This document shows positions 17,348 through 25,525 of a stretch of DNA of 64,000 bases, one piece after another. A program made the translations under genes and the position numbers. Positions within the stretch are counted from its first letter, which is position 1, and each line of letters opens with the position of its first letter. The DNA is from Candidatus Saccharimonadota bacterium (GTDB lineage: Bacteria > Patescibacteriota > Saccharimonadia > Saccharimonadales > Saccharimonadaceae). The notes beneath the pieces were generated by a model, which searched no databases, was not told where the DNA came from, and saw only the letters and a program-made list of their open reading frames with translations. The stretch covers positions 1-64,000 of the forward strand of contig JAFWLT010000008.1 of NCBI GenBank assembly GCA_017510925.1, in the 5' to 3' direction.

Positions 17348-18753
17348 GGGAATAGTGGCGTTTCCGGCGGCATAATTTCGTTTACAAAAATCTTAGCAAT
17401 TTTATCAGAAGTTTCTGGCAAAAATGGCGAGAGTAGTTTATTTACCTCTGTAATATCAGTCACTAATTCTTTCAGGACTTCGGATAGTTCTTTTTCTTTA
17501 TTTTCCTTGGCTAGAACCCAAGGCTTTTTATCGTCAATTTTCTTATTGATATTTTGCACCTTATCCCACGCAAAATCAAACGCATCCTTAAATCTAAATT
17601 CGTTCATCAAATCTTGATATTCTTTTGAAATTTCGATTTCTGGAGCGTCAGAAAGTGAGAAGCCATTCTTCTTGCACATAGTAGCAAGCCTTTGCACTAA
17701 ATTACCAAGGTCATTAGCAAGCTCATTATTGTATGCATCTTCAAACTTATCCCAGGTAAAATCAGAATCAGCAAAAGTATCGATATGGCGCAAAAAATAA
17801 TAACGAAACGCTTCTGTACCGTGTTTATCAAGCACTTCAAGAGGATCTACTACATTACCGATCGATTTAGACATCTTTTGCCCATTCACGAGAATCATAC
17901 CGTGAGAAACAATCGTTTTTGGAAGTGGAAGACCTAGTGCCATTAACATTGCTGGCCAAAGGATAGTGTGAAATCTAAGAATGTCCTTACCTACAAACTG
18001 AGCATAGGCTGGCCAAAAATCCGAAATATCTTTATCTGGATAGCCAAGCACCGTAATGTAGTTAGACAAAGCATCCATCCACACATACATTACCTGATTT
18101 TCGTCATCAGGCACTGGCACGCCCCAAGTTAATTGTGACTTAGGCCGAGAAATAGAAACATCCGGAGAATCATCTAAAAGCTTCAAAATTTCTTTTTCTC
18201 TAAATTCTGGAAGAATCAATATCTCGTGAGAAGAAATTGCTTCTCTAATTTTATCTTTAAAATCAGCGAGTCTAAAATAATAATTTTCTTCGGCTAGTTT
18301 CTCATATGGTTTCTGGTGGTCTGGACAAACACCGTGGTTTTCTTCGTATTCTTTGTCGGTGATGTATCTCTCACAACCCGTACAATACCAACCTTCATAT
18401 TTAGCAAGGTAAATATGATCCGAAAGTTTTTTCCAAATTTCTTGGACTCTTTTTTCGTGGTCTTTGTCTGTAGTTCTTACAAAATCAGTATACTCTGCGC
18501 CAAGTAAATGAATAAAATCCTGAAATTTTTTGGCATTTTCATCTACATATTCTTGCACTGGCACATTAAGTTCTTTAGCTTTTTGAAAAATCTTGTTGCC
18601 GTGCTCGTCTGTACCTGCCTGAAAACGCACATCATTTCCTAGCATTTTTTGATATCTAGAACAAGTGTCAGCCAAAAGATAATCAAGAGCGTGACCTACG
18701 TGTGGCACGCCATTTACATACGGAATTGCAGTGGTAATATAGATTTTTTCCAT
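17338..18753 (-). CDS. metG: Methionyl-tRNA synthetase
   Basis: 471 residues, class I synthetase. It shows the HIGH-type motif in PYVNGVPHVGHAL, a zinc knuckle region (CTGCERYIT and CPDHQKP), and KMSKS in NGQKMSKSIGN, followed by the helical anticodon domain with WVLAKE. The C-terminal dimerisation (OB) domain found in longer MetRS is absent, so this is the short monomeric type. The -10 box (TAAAAT, 18760-18765) lies 6 nt before the ATG with TTGAAA 17 nt further up: a leaderless mRNA. The last codons lie in the T-run of the three-arm element. Confidence 0.96.
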   Translation of the reverse strand: MEKIYITTAIPYVNGVPHVGHALDYLLADTCSRYQKMLGNDVRFQAGTDEHGNKIFQKAKELNVPVQEYVDENAKKFQDFIHLLGAEYTDFVRTTDKDHEKRVQEIWKKLSDHIYLAKYEGWYCTGCERYITDKEYEENHGVCPDHQKPYEKLAEENYYFRLADFKDKIREAISSHEILILPEFREKEILKLLDDSPDVSISRPKSQLTWGVPVPDDENQVMYVWMDALSNYITVLGYPDKDISDFWPAYAQFVGKDILRFHTILWPAMLMALGLPLPKTIVSHGMILVNGQKMSKSIGNVVDPLEVLDKHGTEAFRYYFLRHIDTFADSDFTWDKFEDAYNNELANDLGNLVQRLATMCKKNGFSLSDAPEIEISKEYQDLMNEFRFKDAFDFAWDKVQNINKKIDDKKPWVLAKENKEKELSEVLKELVTDITEVNKLLSPFLPETSDKIAKIFVNEIMPPETPLFPKK

Positions 18754-18790
18754 AATTATATTTTACAATAATTTTTAAAACTTTTCAACA

Positions 18791-18819
18791 AAAATGGAGT
18801 CTTGTGCAGACTCCATTTT
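18791..18819 (-). terminator. Intrinsic terminator after the Pro/Ala-rich protein gene
   Basis: A perfect 12-bp inverted repeat (18791-18802 with 18808-18819, loop of 5) followed on the minus strand by a T-run. It lies 11 nt beyond the stop of 18831-19481 and before the metG promoter. Confidence 0.85.
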
Positions 18820-18830
18820 GTTTAAATTGT

Positions 18831-19481
18831 TTAAAGTACACCCGTGGCGACCATTACTAGAACACCAATGAGAAGTACGATCATCAAAACAGCTACACAG
18901 GCGATCAAAATCAAGGTTTTCTTGCTCATTTTGGTTTTGATCGTTAGTTTATCAAGGAATGAATTCTTGTTGGTTTGTGGAGCAGCATTTGCTGTCATTG
19001 AATTTTCTGCCCCCATTTGAGCTGGGTCATTAAAAGCTACGTTGGTTGGAGCATTAGCATCTGCAGGGCCAGAAACTGCGCTACCGATAGAACCAGGAGC
19101 TGGAGCTGCTGCTTTGAGTGGAGCTTTTAATTCTTCTTCTACTGGATCCACTGGCTTTGGGCCTTCTGGTACAGAAATAGCTGTAGTTTCATCGAGTACG
19201 CCACCTTGATTTGCTGGCTGGGGCTGGAACATTTGGTTCATAGACATCTGAGCTGGGGCGCCTGGTGCTGCTGGAGCAGGAGCTACTGGAGCACCTGGTG
19301 CTGCTGGAGCAGTAGGAGCTACCACTGGATTTACCGGTGGGTTTAGAGCTGCATTAGCTACGTCTGGATTTACAGCCGGAGCTGCTGGAGCTGCCGGAGC
19401 TGGAGCTGGGGCTGCTGGAGCCTCTGGAGCTGGTGCGACCGGTGCCTCATTTGGTACTGGATTATTATTTGTTGGATCCAT
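18831..19481 (-). CDS. Pro/Ala-rich protein with C-terminal membrane anchor, unknown function
   Basis: 216 residues. Residues 1-90 are almost only Pro, Ala, Val, Asn and Gly, with imperfect APAAPxAP repeats; the middle is mixed and acidic; residues about 190-213 form one membrane segment (TLILIACVAVLMIVLLIGVLVM) preceded by a lysine-rich stretch. The long disordered part should be cytoplasmic if the protein inserts as a tail anchor. I recognise no domain. It is a monocistronic unit between ldh and metG, with a terminator behind it. An AAAAGGAAAA site precedes the ATG. Confidence 0.75.
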   Translation of the reverse strand: MDPTNNNPVPNEAPVAPAPEAPAAPAPAPAAPAAPAVNPDVANAALNPPVNPVVAPTAPAAPGAPVAPAPAAPGAPAQMSMNQMFQPQPANQGGVLDETTAISVPEGPKPVDPVEEELKAPLKAAAPAPGSIGSAVSGPADANAPTNVAFNDPAQMGAENSMTANAAPQTNKNSFLDKLTIKTKMSKKTLILIACVAVLMIVLLIGVLVMVATGVL

Positions 19482-19537
19482 AAATTTTCCTTTTAATTAT
19501 TAGTTTCTACTTAACGCTTACGCTTATTATATATCTT

Positions 19538-20455
19538 TTATAAATTTTTGCAACTTTTAATTGCCTTATTAAGAGCGTTGATGGATTTTTGAAGGTCCAT
19601 ACCTTCTTTTTCAGAAATAGTTAAATCTAGTCTTCTAATCACGCCTTTTCTACCAACTACGCTTGGCCAACCAAAACAAGTTCCCGAGAAAGAATCAAAA
19701 GATGAGACCGGCAAAATCCTTAACTCGTCATCGAAAATAGAATTCAAAATCCTAATCACAGAATCTGCGATACCATAATAAGTAGCACCTTTGCGATTGA
19801 TGATTTCGTAAGCTTCATTTTTTACAAATTCAGAAATGTTATTTCTGGTAGGTTCGTCTAGGAGTTCGGTAATCTTTTGACCACCAGCATCAGCAAGCGA
19901 CCACAAAGTGAGTTCTGTGTCACCGTGCTCCCCTACTTGATGAGCGTGCACGGATTTTGGATTGATATTGAGATAATTAGCAATACGCTCTCTGAGTCTA
20001 GCAGAATCTAGCACTGTACCAGAGCCGATCACCCTCTCAGCTGGGAGCCCAGAAAATTTCAAAGTATAATAAGTAAGCACATCCATCGGGTTGGTTACTA
20101 CTAAGAAGATTCCGTTAAATCCACTTTCCATAATTTGCGCCACCATATCTTTTAAGATCTCCACATTTTTGGTAAGAAGATCCATCCTGGATTCGCCTGG
20201 TTTTTGTGGCACGCCAGCAGTAATTACCACTACGTCACAATCTTTGGCATCTTTATAGGTGCCGTTTGATATTTTTATGTAGCTAGGAGAAACAGCAAGG
20301 GCGTCTCTTAAGTCCATCGCCTCGCCTTCGGCGTCTTCTGCTACAATGTCGGTTAAAATTATTTCGTTTATCGAGGTTCGCTGGTTTAAAGCTGCAAAAG
20401 CGATACTAGCTCCTACGTTGCCAGTGCCCACAATCATCACTTTGTTATTGTCCAT
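19538..20455 (-). CDS. ldh: L-lactate dehydrogenase
   Basis: 305 residues. NAD-binding GTGNVGAS near the N-terminus; the substrate loop VPQKPGESR has the glutamine that marks lactate rather than malate dehydrogenase. The catalytic GEHGDTE histidine and the DSARLR arginine motif are present. It reduces pyruvate to lactate and regenerates NAD+, which suits a fermentative, small-genome organism. A TATAAT -10 (20462-20467) lies 6 nt before the ATG, so the mRNA is predicted leaderless. Confidence 0.95.
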   Translation of the reverse strand: MDNNKVMIVGTGNVGASIAFAALNQRTSINEIILTDIVAEDAEGEAMDLRDALAVSPSYIKISNGTYKDAKDCDVVVITAGVPQKPGESRMDLLTKNVEILKDMVAQIMESGFNGIFLVVTNPMDVLTYYTLKFSGLPAERVIGSGTVLDSARLRERIANYLNINPKSVHAHQVGEHGDTELTLWSLADAGGQKITELLDEPTRNNISEFVKNEAYEIINRKGATYYGIADSVIRILNSIFDDELRILPVSSFDSFSGTCFGWPSVVGRKGVIRRLDLTISEKEGMDLQKSINALNKAIKSCKNL

Positions 20456-20482
20456 AACAAAATTATACCATAAGCATTAAAT

Positions 20483-21811
20483 TCACGCTAATGATTCTAG
20501 ATAAAGTTTTAGTTCTTCTTTCACAAAATCGTCTTCCACGGTTTCTAGTTCTGCCAAAAATCTTGGCAACTGTCTTTCTAATCTTGCGTGACGATACTTT
20601 TCCCATTCTTCGTTTTCTTTTTCACTTAGAGTTTCCGGGAAATTCCGTCCCTTGTAGTGTAATAATAATTCTGGAAGCCTCTCATCATCAAACTCTGGGT
20701 GAAAATCTGCCAACTTATTTTTATCAGCATTTCTTACGGCCTCTACTTTGACACGATCTTTGTCATTTAAAAATCCGTCATAAATTGCCTCTTCTGGCTC
20801 TTTAGCTTCCGGGAATTCAGGCGCCTGTTCGTTTTCCGATCGCCTCTGTTCTACGAATTCTGGGTGTTTTGCCAAAATTTGCAAATTTTTCCGAACAATC
20901 TCAGACGAAAGCCCAATTTTTTCCCAACCATCGACCTTTTCTAAAACATTAAGTGGCGCCACAGCTGGGCATTTATTATAACAAAGTTCTTTTACTACTG
21001 GGTAAAAACTGTCTTTTTCCAAAATCTCTTCTAGGTTGTATCTAAGATCATAAACTAGCACATTGCCGTTACGGCTTGGCGCAATTGGCACTACTACGGA
21101 AGTTTTGTTAAACTCGCTAGAGAATCTGCCCGAAGCATAAACTACTGGCTGAGGATTTTCTAAATTTACCATTTTTTGCACTTCTTTTTTGCCACGATTT
21201 TCAAACAAAAATTTAAATAATTCTGGCTGTTTCTCTTTAATCATTTTAGCTACGGCAATTGTCGCAAAAACATCAGACAAAGCATCATGCGCATGCTCGT
21301 GTGAAAGTCCATTCTCTTTTGTGAGAAGTTCTAGTCTATTAGTAGGTTTACCGTCGGGCCGAAATGGCCAATTAATCCCCTCTGGCCTTAGTGCCCTCGT
21401 AAGTCTCACTACGTCCAACATATCCCAACGCGATCTGCCATCTTTCCACTCCCACTCGTATGGATCGTAAAAATTTCGCCAAAAAATCGCACGCATAAAT
21501 TCATCGTCAAACCGTACGGTATTATAGCCGAGCACACACGTACCCGGCGTAAAAATCTCTTCGGTTACGTATTTACAGAACTCGGCTTCGGATATGCCAT
21601 CGGTAAGAGTCTGTTGTGGGGTAATTCCAGTAACATTGATGGCCCCAGGAGAAGGTAAAGCATCATCGGTTATTTTTACTAAGATATTTACTGGCTCACC
21701 AATCGGTTCTAAATCTAGCGTGGTTCTTTGCCCAGCAAACTGCATAATCCGATCTTCTCTAGCCTTTAATCCTGAAGTTTCGAGATCATAAAAGAAAAAA
21801 CTCTGGTTCAT
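20483..21811 (-). CDS. sbcB: Exodeoxyribonuclease I (3'-5' ssDNA exonuclease)
   Basis: About 442 residues. DEDDh exonuclease motifs: FFFYDLETSG (motif I), GYNTVRFDDEFMR (motif II) and HEHAHDALSDVFAT (motif III). The C-terminal part resembles the SH3-like and helical regions of ExoI. The enzyme degrades single-stranded DNA in recombination and mismatch repair. I placed the start at the ATG at 21811, not at the in-frame TTG at 21817, because a TATAAT lies 7 nt before the ATG. No partner genes are adjacent. Confidence 0.9.
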   Translation of the reverse strand: MNQSFFFYDLETSGLKAREDRIMQFAGQRTTLDLEPIGEPVNILVKITDDALPSPGAINVTGITPQQTLTDGISEAEFCKYVTEEIFTPGTCVLGYNTVRFDDEFMRAIFWRNFYDPYEWEWKDGRSRWDMLDVVRLTRALRPEGINWPFRPDGKPTNRLELLTKENGLSHEHAHDALSDVFATIAVAKMIKEKQPELFKFLFENRGKKEVQKMVNLENPQPVVYASGRFSSEFNKTSVVVPIAPSRNGNVLVYDLRYNLEEILEKDSFYPVVKELCYNKCPAVAPLNVLEKVDGWEKIGLSSEIVRKNLQILAKHPEFVEQRRSENEQAPEFPEAKEPEEAIYDGFLNDKDRVKVEAVRNADKNKLADFHPEFDDERLPELLLHYKGRNFPETLSEKENEEWEKYRHARLERQLPRFLAELETVEDDFVKEELKLYLESLA

Positions 21812-21835
21812 ACCCAATATTATATCACAAAGAGA

Positions 21836-23536
21836 CTAGCGTAGGATGCAACGGACGGAAAAGCCGAGGCGCCGACCGTAATAGTACGCCGAACCCACGC
21901 TCGAACTATCGAAGTACAAAGTGTGGGCGAGAGTAGAAGAGCCGGAAGACGAAGACCAATAGTAGCCGTACGTCCCGCCATAGCGGAACGTACTGGAGTT
22001 ATAGTAGCCAGCGAGCAAGAAATTAGGGAGCGTACCTGGACCGGCGATAGTATTAAATGTTGGAGTAGAATCTGGATCTGCGTAATAACCATTTGGAAGG
22101 CTAGTTACGCCTTTTACGGCTAAAATCATTTTGTAAAAGTCACCACCAGTATAGCCACCACTATCTCTAGGTATACCTTCTGCAGTAGCGGTAGGTAATC
22201 TCCAGCCTTTAGGGCAAATGGAGTAAGCAGCATTGTAGCTATCGCCGGTGACGGCATTGCCTGAAGCATCTTTTCCACCAGCTGTAGCAGCAAGCCAAGA
22301 GTAGTAAGAGTTACAACCTGGAGAAGTGTTACAATCTGCCTGATTTATAGTTTCGTTACCGGTGTTGTAGACATAAGCTGTGGTATCTGAAGAGAAGCCA
22401 GAGGCAGAAGAGGCAGGAAGAGTATAGTAATTATTTGTAGGTACATCAGAAGTGTCTGCATTAAGTGTGGTACCACCAGCAAGGTTGAGGTTGCTGGTCA
22501 TCCAACACTGGCCATCTGCAAGTCTGGCAATAGTATAGACTTTGTTATCGCGTATATCTATCGCAGTTACCGGCGTAGACGTGCACATAGAAGAAGTGAT
22601 GTTTTGCATAATATATGAGCCACAATACGCCGTAAGTGTAACATTGTTGCCGCCAACATTGTAGGTGGTAGTAGCAGCGTCTTGGTTAGTGATGCTACCA
22701 AAGTCTCCGGAAATGCCCCAACCTAAAAATGTCTTATTAGCAGCACAAGTAGCAGAAATGCCAAGAGCTTGTCCATCTGCCCAGGAACCAGTAGTGACTG
22801 GTGTGATAGTGTCACCATCTACAGAGTTTATTTCTACACTAGCTACATCATTATTGTTTTTAGTTACGGTTACAGTACGCATTTGGATATTGGATGTAGC
22901 AGTAAAGTTAATGACGTTACCATAAAGACCAGCTTTTTGGGTGGTATCTGCATAGGCACCTATATTCATGTCTGTGGTATTGGTACCATCATAACCAGTA
23001 GCAGCAGTACCAGATTTATCTACTGTAGCATTGATGATTCTTTCTGTAGAATCACTGAGTGTCATGTAGGTAGGTGTAGCAGGAGCTACTGCATCACCAG
23101 TTAGAGTGAAGCCCCATTCACCAGCAGCAAGTGATGTGGACACTGTATCATCTAGCATCTCAAACTTGTCTGAATGGCCAGAAAGTGATACTAGGTCTGT
23201 ATTATTGAATGTATGATTACCATCTAGTGAAGTACCTGCTACTTTAGCAGAGAGAGTATAACCTGCTGAGCTATTGGTATTAACTGTAGCAGTAACAGTA
23301 TTAGATAAGGCTTCTGTACCTGGGGTTAGGCCTTCTATACAGAAGGTAGGATCTTCATATGGTGTAGGGCAATCTGTGAGAGTACTAGAAAGAGTTAGTG
23401 TGAGTAATGGAGCAAAAGTAAACTGTACGTCTGAATGAGCTTCGTGGGTGACGATAGCTGAGGCAGAGGAGGCAAGTAAACTGCCACCAAGAAAAATACT
23501 AATAATTGTAAGAATATGCTTGACCTTTGTTTCCAT
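21836..23536 (-). CDS. Secreted FISUMP-domain surface protein, mosaic copy A
   Basis: 566 residues: signal peptide (about 1-28), a beta-rich N-terminal region, a short InlB-like repeat (FLGWGISGDFGSITNQDAATTTYNVGG, about 270-300) and a C-terminal FISUMP domain (IARLADGQCWMTSNLNL, CPKGWRLP, YWSSSS, SVRCI). The first ~318 codons and the promoter are nearly identical to the gene at 35839-37464, whereas the FISUMP half is close to the gene at 525-1901. The gene is therefore a mosaic of the other two. The -10 (TAACAT) is 6 nt before the ATG. There is no C-terminal anchor or LPxTG. Confidence 0.85.
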   Translation of the reverse strand: METKVKHILTIISIFLGGSLLASSASAIVTHEAHSDVQFTFAPLLTLTLSSTLTDCPTPYEDPTFCIEGLTPGTEALSNTVTATVNTNSSAGYTLSAKVAGTSLDGNHTFNNTDLVSLSGHSDKFEMLDDTVSTSLAAGEWGFTLTGDAVAPATPTYMTLSDSTERIINATVDKSGTAATGYDGTNTTDMNIGAYADTTQKAGLYGNVINFTATSNIQMRTVTVTKNNNDVASVEINSVDGDTITPVTTGSWADGQALGISATCAANKTFLGWGISGDFGSITNQDAATTTYNVGGNNVTLTAYCGSYIMQNITSSMCTSTPVTAIDIRDNKVYTIARLADGQCWMTSNLNLAGGTTLNADTSDVPTNNYYTLPASSASGFSSDTTAYVYNTGNETINQADCNTSPGCNSYYSWLAATAGGKDASGNAVTGDSYNAAYSICPKGWRLPTATAEGIPRDSGGYTGGDFYKMILAVKGVTSLPNGYYADPDSTPTFNTIAGPGTLPNFLLAGYYNSSTFRYGGTYGYYWSSSSGSSTLAHTLYFDSSSVGSAYYYGRRLGFSVRCILR

Positions 23537-23579
23537 AACTTTATGTTAGCATAGGCGTGATAAAAATGCAACAAAAAAA
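22572..23579 (-). repeat. Long inverted repeat, arm A (promoter plus 5' part of a FISUMP gene)
   Basis: From the T-run upstream of the promoter to codon ~318 of the FISUMP gene, the sequence is nearly the same as 35797-36791 on the opposite strand. Differences are scattered, mostly single bases. Similarity stops abruptly after the CTSTP codons. The two arms have their promoters facing each other across about 12 kb that contains L15 to L6, rpoC, rpoB, rpsP and khpA. Confidence 0.9.
23543..23571 (-). promoter_or_regulatory. Promoter of FISUMP gene A
   Basis: TTGCAT (23566-23571) and TAACAT (23543-23548, context TATGCTAACAT) with a 17-nt spacer on the minus strand. The -10 ends 6 nt before the ATG. 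The same elements occur before the copy at 35839, where TAACAT is at 35827-35832. Confidence 0.75.
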
Positions 23580-23582
23580 TTC

Positions 23583-23603
23583 CCCCGGGCCATAGACCCG
23601 GGG
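23583..23603 (-). terminator. Intrinsic terminator after the 136-residue membrane protein gene
   Basis: CCCCGGG (23583-23589) pairs with CCCGGGG (23597-23603) around a 7-nt loop. On the minus strand the hairpin is followed by GGAA and a run of seven T. That T-run is also the upstream end of the FISUMP promoter region. Confidence 0.9.
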
Positions 23604-23609
23604 AAAGTA

Positions 23610-24020
23610 TCATTCTGTTCTCTGTTGGCGCACCTTTCTAAGGTATTTTCGTTTTAATTTCTGCCCAAATACTGACAATTCAACGAATATGCAGTAGATA
23701 AACGCTGCTACTACCGGTACTCCGAAAGTGAACATGATAAGTGACCACATCGGATCATCTTCAGGCCCCAAATGGTTATCCAACATCTGAATAACTCCAG
23801 ATGCACTCTCCACGATCATAACTATCGTTAGAATAACCATCATGATTGCGGCCAGAATGTTTGTAGCAGTGTTGCTCTTACTCCAACGCATTATTCTGTT
23901 ATTTCGCTTATTTAAGTGCAGATTAGATGCACCAAAGGCAATCATCAGAACACATTGAAGTGGCAGAAGCACATACCACCAGTTAAACCCTACAGAAAAT
24001 TCATGATAAAATTCGTTCAT
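23610..24020 (-). CDS. Small membrane protein with three predicted membrane segments, unknown function
   Basis: 136 residues: segments at about 16-34, 51-73 and 91-115, then a basic tail (KLKRKYLRKVRQQRTE). No family recognised. I chose the ATG at 24020 because a strong GGGGGTGG site lies 5 nt upstream; the longer frame from 24092 has none and would start within the leader. It has its own promoter (24106-24134), a leader of about 80 nt with hairpins and its own terminator, so it is a monocistronic unit. Confidence 0.7.
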   Translation of the reverse strand: MNEFYHEFSVGFNWWYVLLPLQCVLMIAFGASNLHLNKRNNRIMRWSKSNTATNILAAIMMVILTIVMIVESASGVIQMLDNHLGPEDDPMWSLIMFTFGVPVVAAFIYCIFVELSVFGQKLKRKYLRKVRQQRTE

Positions 24021-24099
24021 AGTCCACCCCCTAAGTGTGACATTTACACTCCATGAACTGATACTTAGATGTGAATTCGCACCCCAGTTCACGACCTAC
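24021..24099 (-). promoter_or_regulatory. Structured leader of the small membrane protein gene
   Basis: Between the predicted transcription start (about 24099) and the ATG the RNA can form GUGAA/UUCAC and GAUGU/ACAUC pairings that share bases and so exclude each other. A further AGUGU/ACACU hairpin lies directly before the GGGGGUGG ribosome binding site. The stems are short, so this is a candidate only. Confidence 0.4.
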
Positions 24100-24105
24100 A
24101 TCTTT

Positions 24106-24134
24106 ATTATATCACACTTTCACTAAAAAGTCAA
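24106..24134 (-). promoter_or_regulatory. Promoter of the small membrane protein gene
   Basis: TTGACT (24129-24134) and TATAAT (24106-24111, context GTGATATAAT) with a 17-nt spacer on the minus strand. Close to consensus. Confidence 0.85.
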
Positions 24135-24137
24135 TGC

Positions 24138-24911
24138 TTATTCGCCCGTAGGCTGTTGTACTGCCGCTTCTTTTTCGTAATCTATGCCATAATTTGCATA
24201 TTGAAGCATAATCGTAGCAGTATTAAGCTCTGAAAGCACAAATTTTAGAGGCTGATCATTTTCTTTAGCCATAATCATATATCTAATAGGCTTGTTGTAG
24301 CCACCACAAATTTCTTTTTGGTCTTTGTAAGCAAGCGAGCTAGGAATGGTTATTTCCCTGATGCCACCGATCCTAGCGCCGTCCATCCCCATATACCAGC
24401 CTTCAATCAATGAGGAGCCATATAGTTCTTTGATCAACCCTGGATCCAGCATGGTAGCAAAGCCAGTTGCCGAAGATAATTTATCAGTATCTAGCGAAGA
24501 TTCGAACACGCTTTCGTCAGCACACCAACCCACATAATAAGCAAGGTAGTCATCTGCATTTGCCCCAAGCGTACGCCCGTCGCCAACCAAAAGATCTCTA
24601 ATCTGGACCGTAGTAGATTCATTGGCAGCAGTCTCGTTAAAGCCTTTTACCTCTGATAGATATGGTGCAAATTTTTCAAAATCTTCTTTAGTAGTTTCTT
24701 TAAATTTTGCGAGTTTAGAAGCGTAATTATCTTGATAATAAGCCATTCTTTCCTCGCTTAGTTTTTGGGTTTCAGAAGCATTTGATTGGTTATTGCTATT
24801 ACCAACAATAATTGCAGCATATGAGGCAATAACCGAACCCAACATAAAAAACGCAATAATTGATATAGCCACCCTTTGACCGACGCTAGTCTTAAGTTCT
24901 TTTTCTTTCAT
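24138..24911 (-). CDS. Membrane-anchored FKBP-like peptidyl-prolyl isomerase
   Basis: 257 residues: one N-terminal membrane segment (about 13-36), a glutamate/lysine-rich linker, then a domain with the FKBP pattern. A YLAYYVGW strand is followed by SVFESSLDT (FKBP xVFDSS), LIEGWYMGMDGARIGGIREITIPSSLAY (FKBP VIPGWxxGLxGMxxGxxRxxxIPPxLAYG) and a closing hydrophobic strand. An insert of about 20 residues lies between the first two motifs, and two cysteines are present. The role would be folding of exported proteins (inference). The ATG has a GTGGAG site about 8 nt upstream. It lies downstream of the L15 gene beyond the three-arm element. Confidence 0.72.
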   Translation of the reverse strand: MKEKELKTSVGQRVAISIIAFFMLGSVIASYAAIIVGNSNNQSNASETQKLSEERMAYYQDNYASKLAKFKETTKEDFEKFAPYLSEVKGFNETAANESTTVQIRDLLVGDGRTLGANADDYLAYYVGWCADESVFESSLDTDKLSSATGFATMLDPGLIKELYGSSLIEGWYMGMDGARIGGIREITIPSSLAYKDQKEICGGYNKPIRYMIMAKENDQPLKFVLSELNTATIMLQYANYGIDYEKEAAVQQPTGE

Positions 24912-24950
24912 AAAAACTCCACTTATTTCTCTTAATTATACCATATGATT

Positions 24951-25067
24951 AGAGAAAAAAATAGTAGATTGAGGACATTTCGGAGCCTGGCAAGGCGAGA
25001 ATTAGCGCCGGCCGCCCGTGGCGACGGGCCGGCCGGACGCGTGTCCGATATCTACTATTTTTTCTCT
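24951..25067. repeat. GC-rich three-arm intergenic element, copy 2 (terminator-like)
   Basis: Outer inverted repeat 24951-24969 with 25050-25067 (one bulged A). Inside are a GGCA-loop hairpin (24985-24996, stem GCCT/AGGC), a GGCG-loop hairpin (25009-25035, bulged C at 25029) and a third arm GGAC-GCGT-GTCC. Its outer stem differs completely in sequence from copy 1 (17229-17347) but is equally complementary. On the minus strand the element ends in a T-run after the L15 gene, and the 3' side overlaps the last L15 codons and the TAG. Confidence 0.85.
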
Positions 25068-25525
25068 TCTTTGATTGCTGGTCTTTTGAGAATTGCAACT
25101 TTTTTGAAGCTACCACCAGCCTTTTTGATGGCTTCGATAGCAGTCTTAGAAGCAAATTGAGTTTCTAGCTCGATTTTAGCAGTAAGTTCACCTCTGGTGA
25201 TAATCTTTACTTTGTTGTAAGGGTTAGAGATGAGACCTTTTTCTGCTAAGATAAGGTTATCTACTTTGCCCTTAAGATCATTCAATCTATCGGTGTAAAC
25301 TACCTCTGCCTTAGCGTGGAAAGACTTAAAGCCTTTGAGCTTTGGCACAGCCTGCATAATAGCACGTTGGCCACCCATAAATCCAGCTGGCATTTTAGAA
25401 TGACCAGTACGGGATTTTTGACCTTTGGTGCCTCTACCTGCAGTTTTACCCTGGCCAGCAGAGATACCACGGCCCTTACGAGAAGGACGGGTATTCTTTT
25501 CTACTTTGAGATCATTGTATTTCAT
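25055..25525 (-). CDS. rplO: 50S ribosomal protein L15
   Basis: 156 residues. The glycine-rich N-terminal part (GRGISAGQGKTAGRGTKGQKSRTG) and the FMGGQ motif identify L15, a late-assembly 23S rRNA-binding protein. It directly follows rpsE, with the S5 stop and L15 start overlapping by 1 nt; the gene for L30, usually between them, is absent. secY, the usual next gene, is 21 kb away. It ends in TAG within the three-arm element. Confidence 0.96.
   Translation of the reverse strand: MKYNDLKVEKNTRPSRKGRGISAGQGKTAGRGTKGQKSRTGHSKMPAGFMGGQRAIMQAVPKLKGFKSFHAKAEVVYTDRLNDLKGKVDNLILAEKGLISNPYNKVKIITRGELTAKIELETQFASKTAIEAIKKAGGSFKKVAILKRPAIKEEKK

Noticed and set aside
23583-23603. CCCCGGG hairpin as a third copy of the GC-rich three-arm element
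   Set aside because: It is a simple hairpin terminator without the GGCA or GGCG loops or the outer A/T stem.
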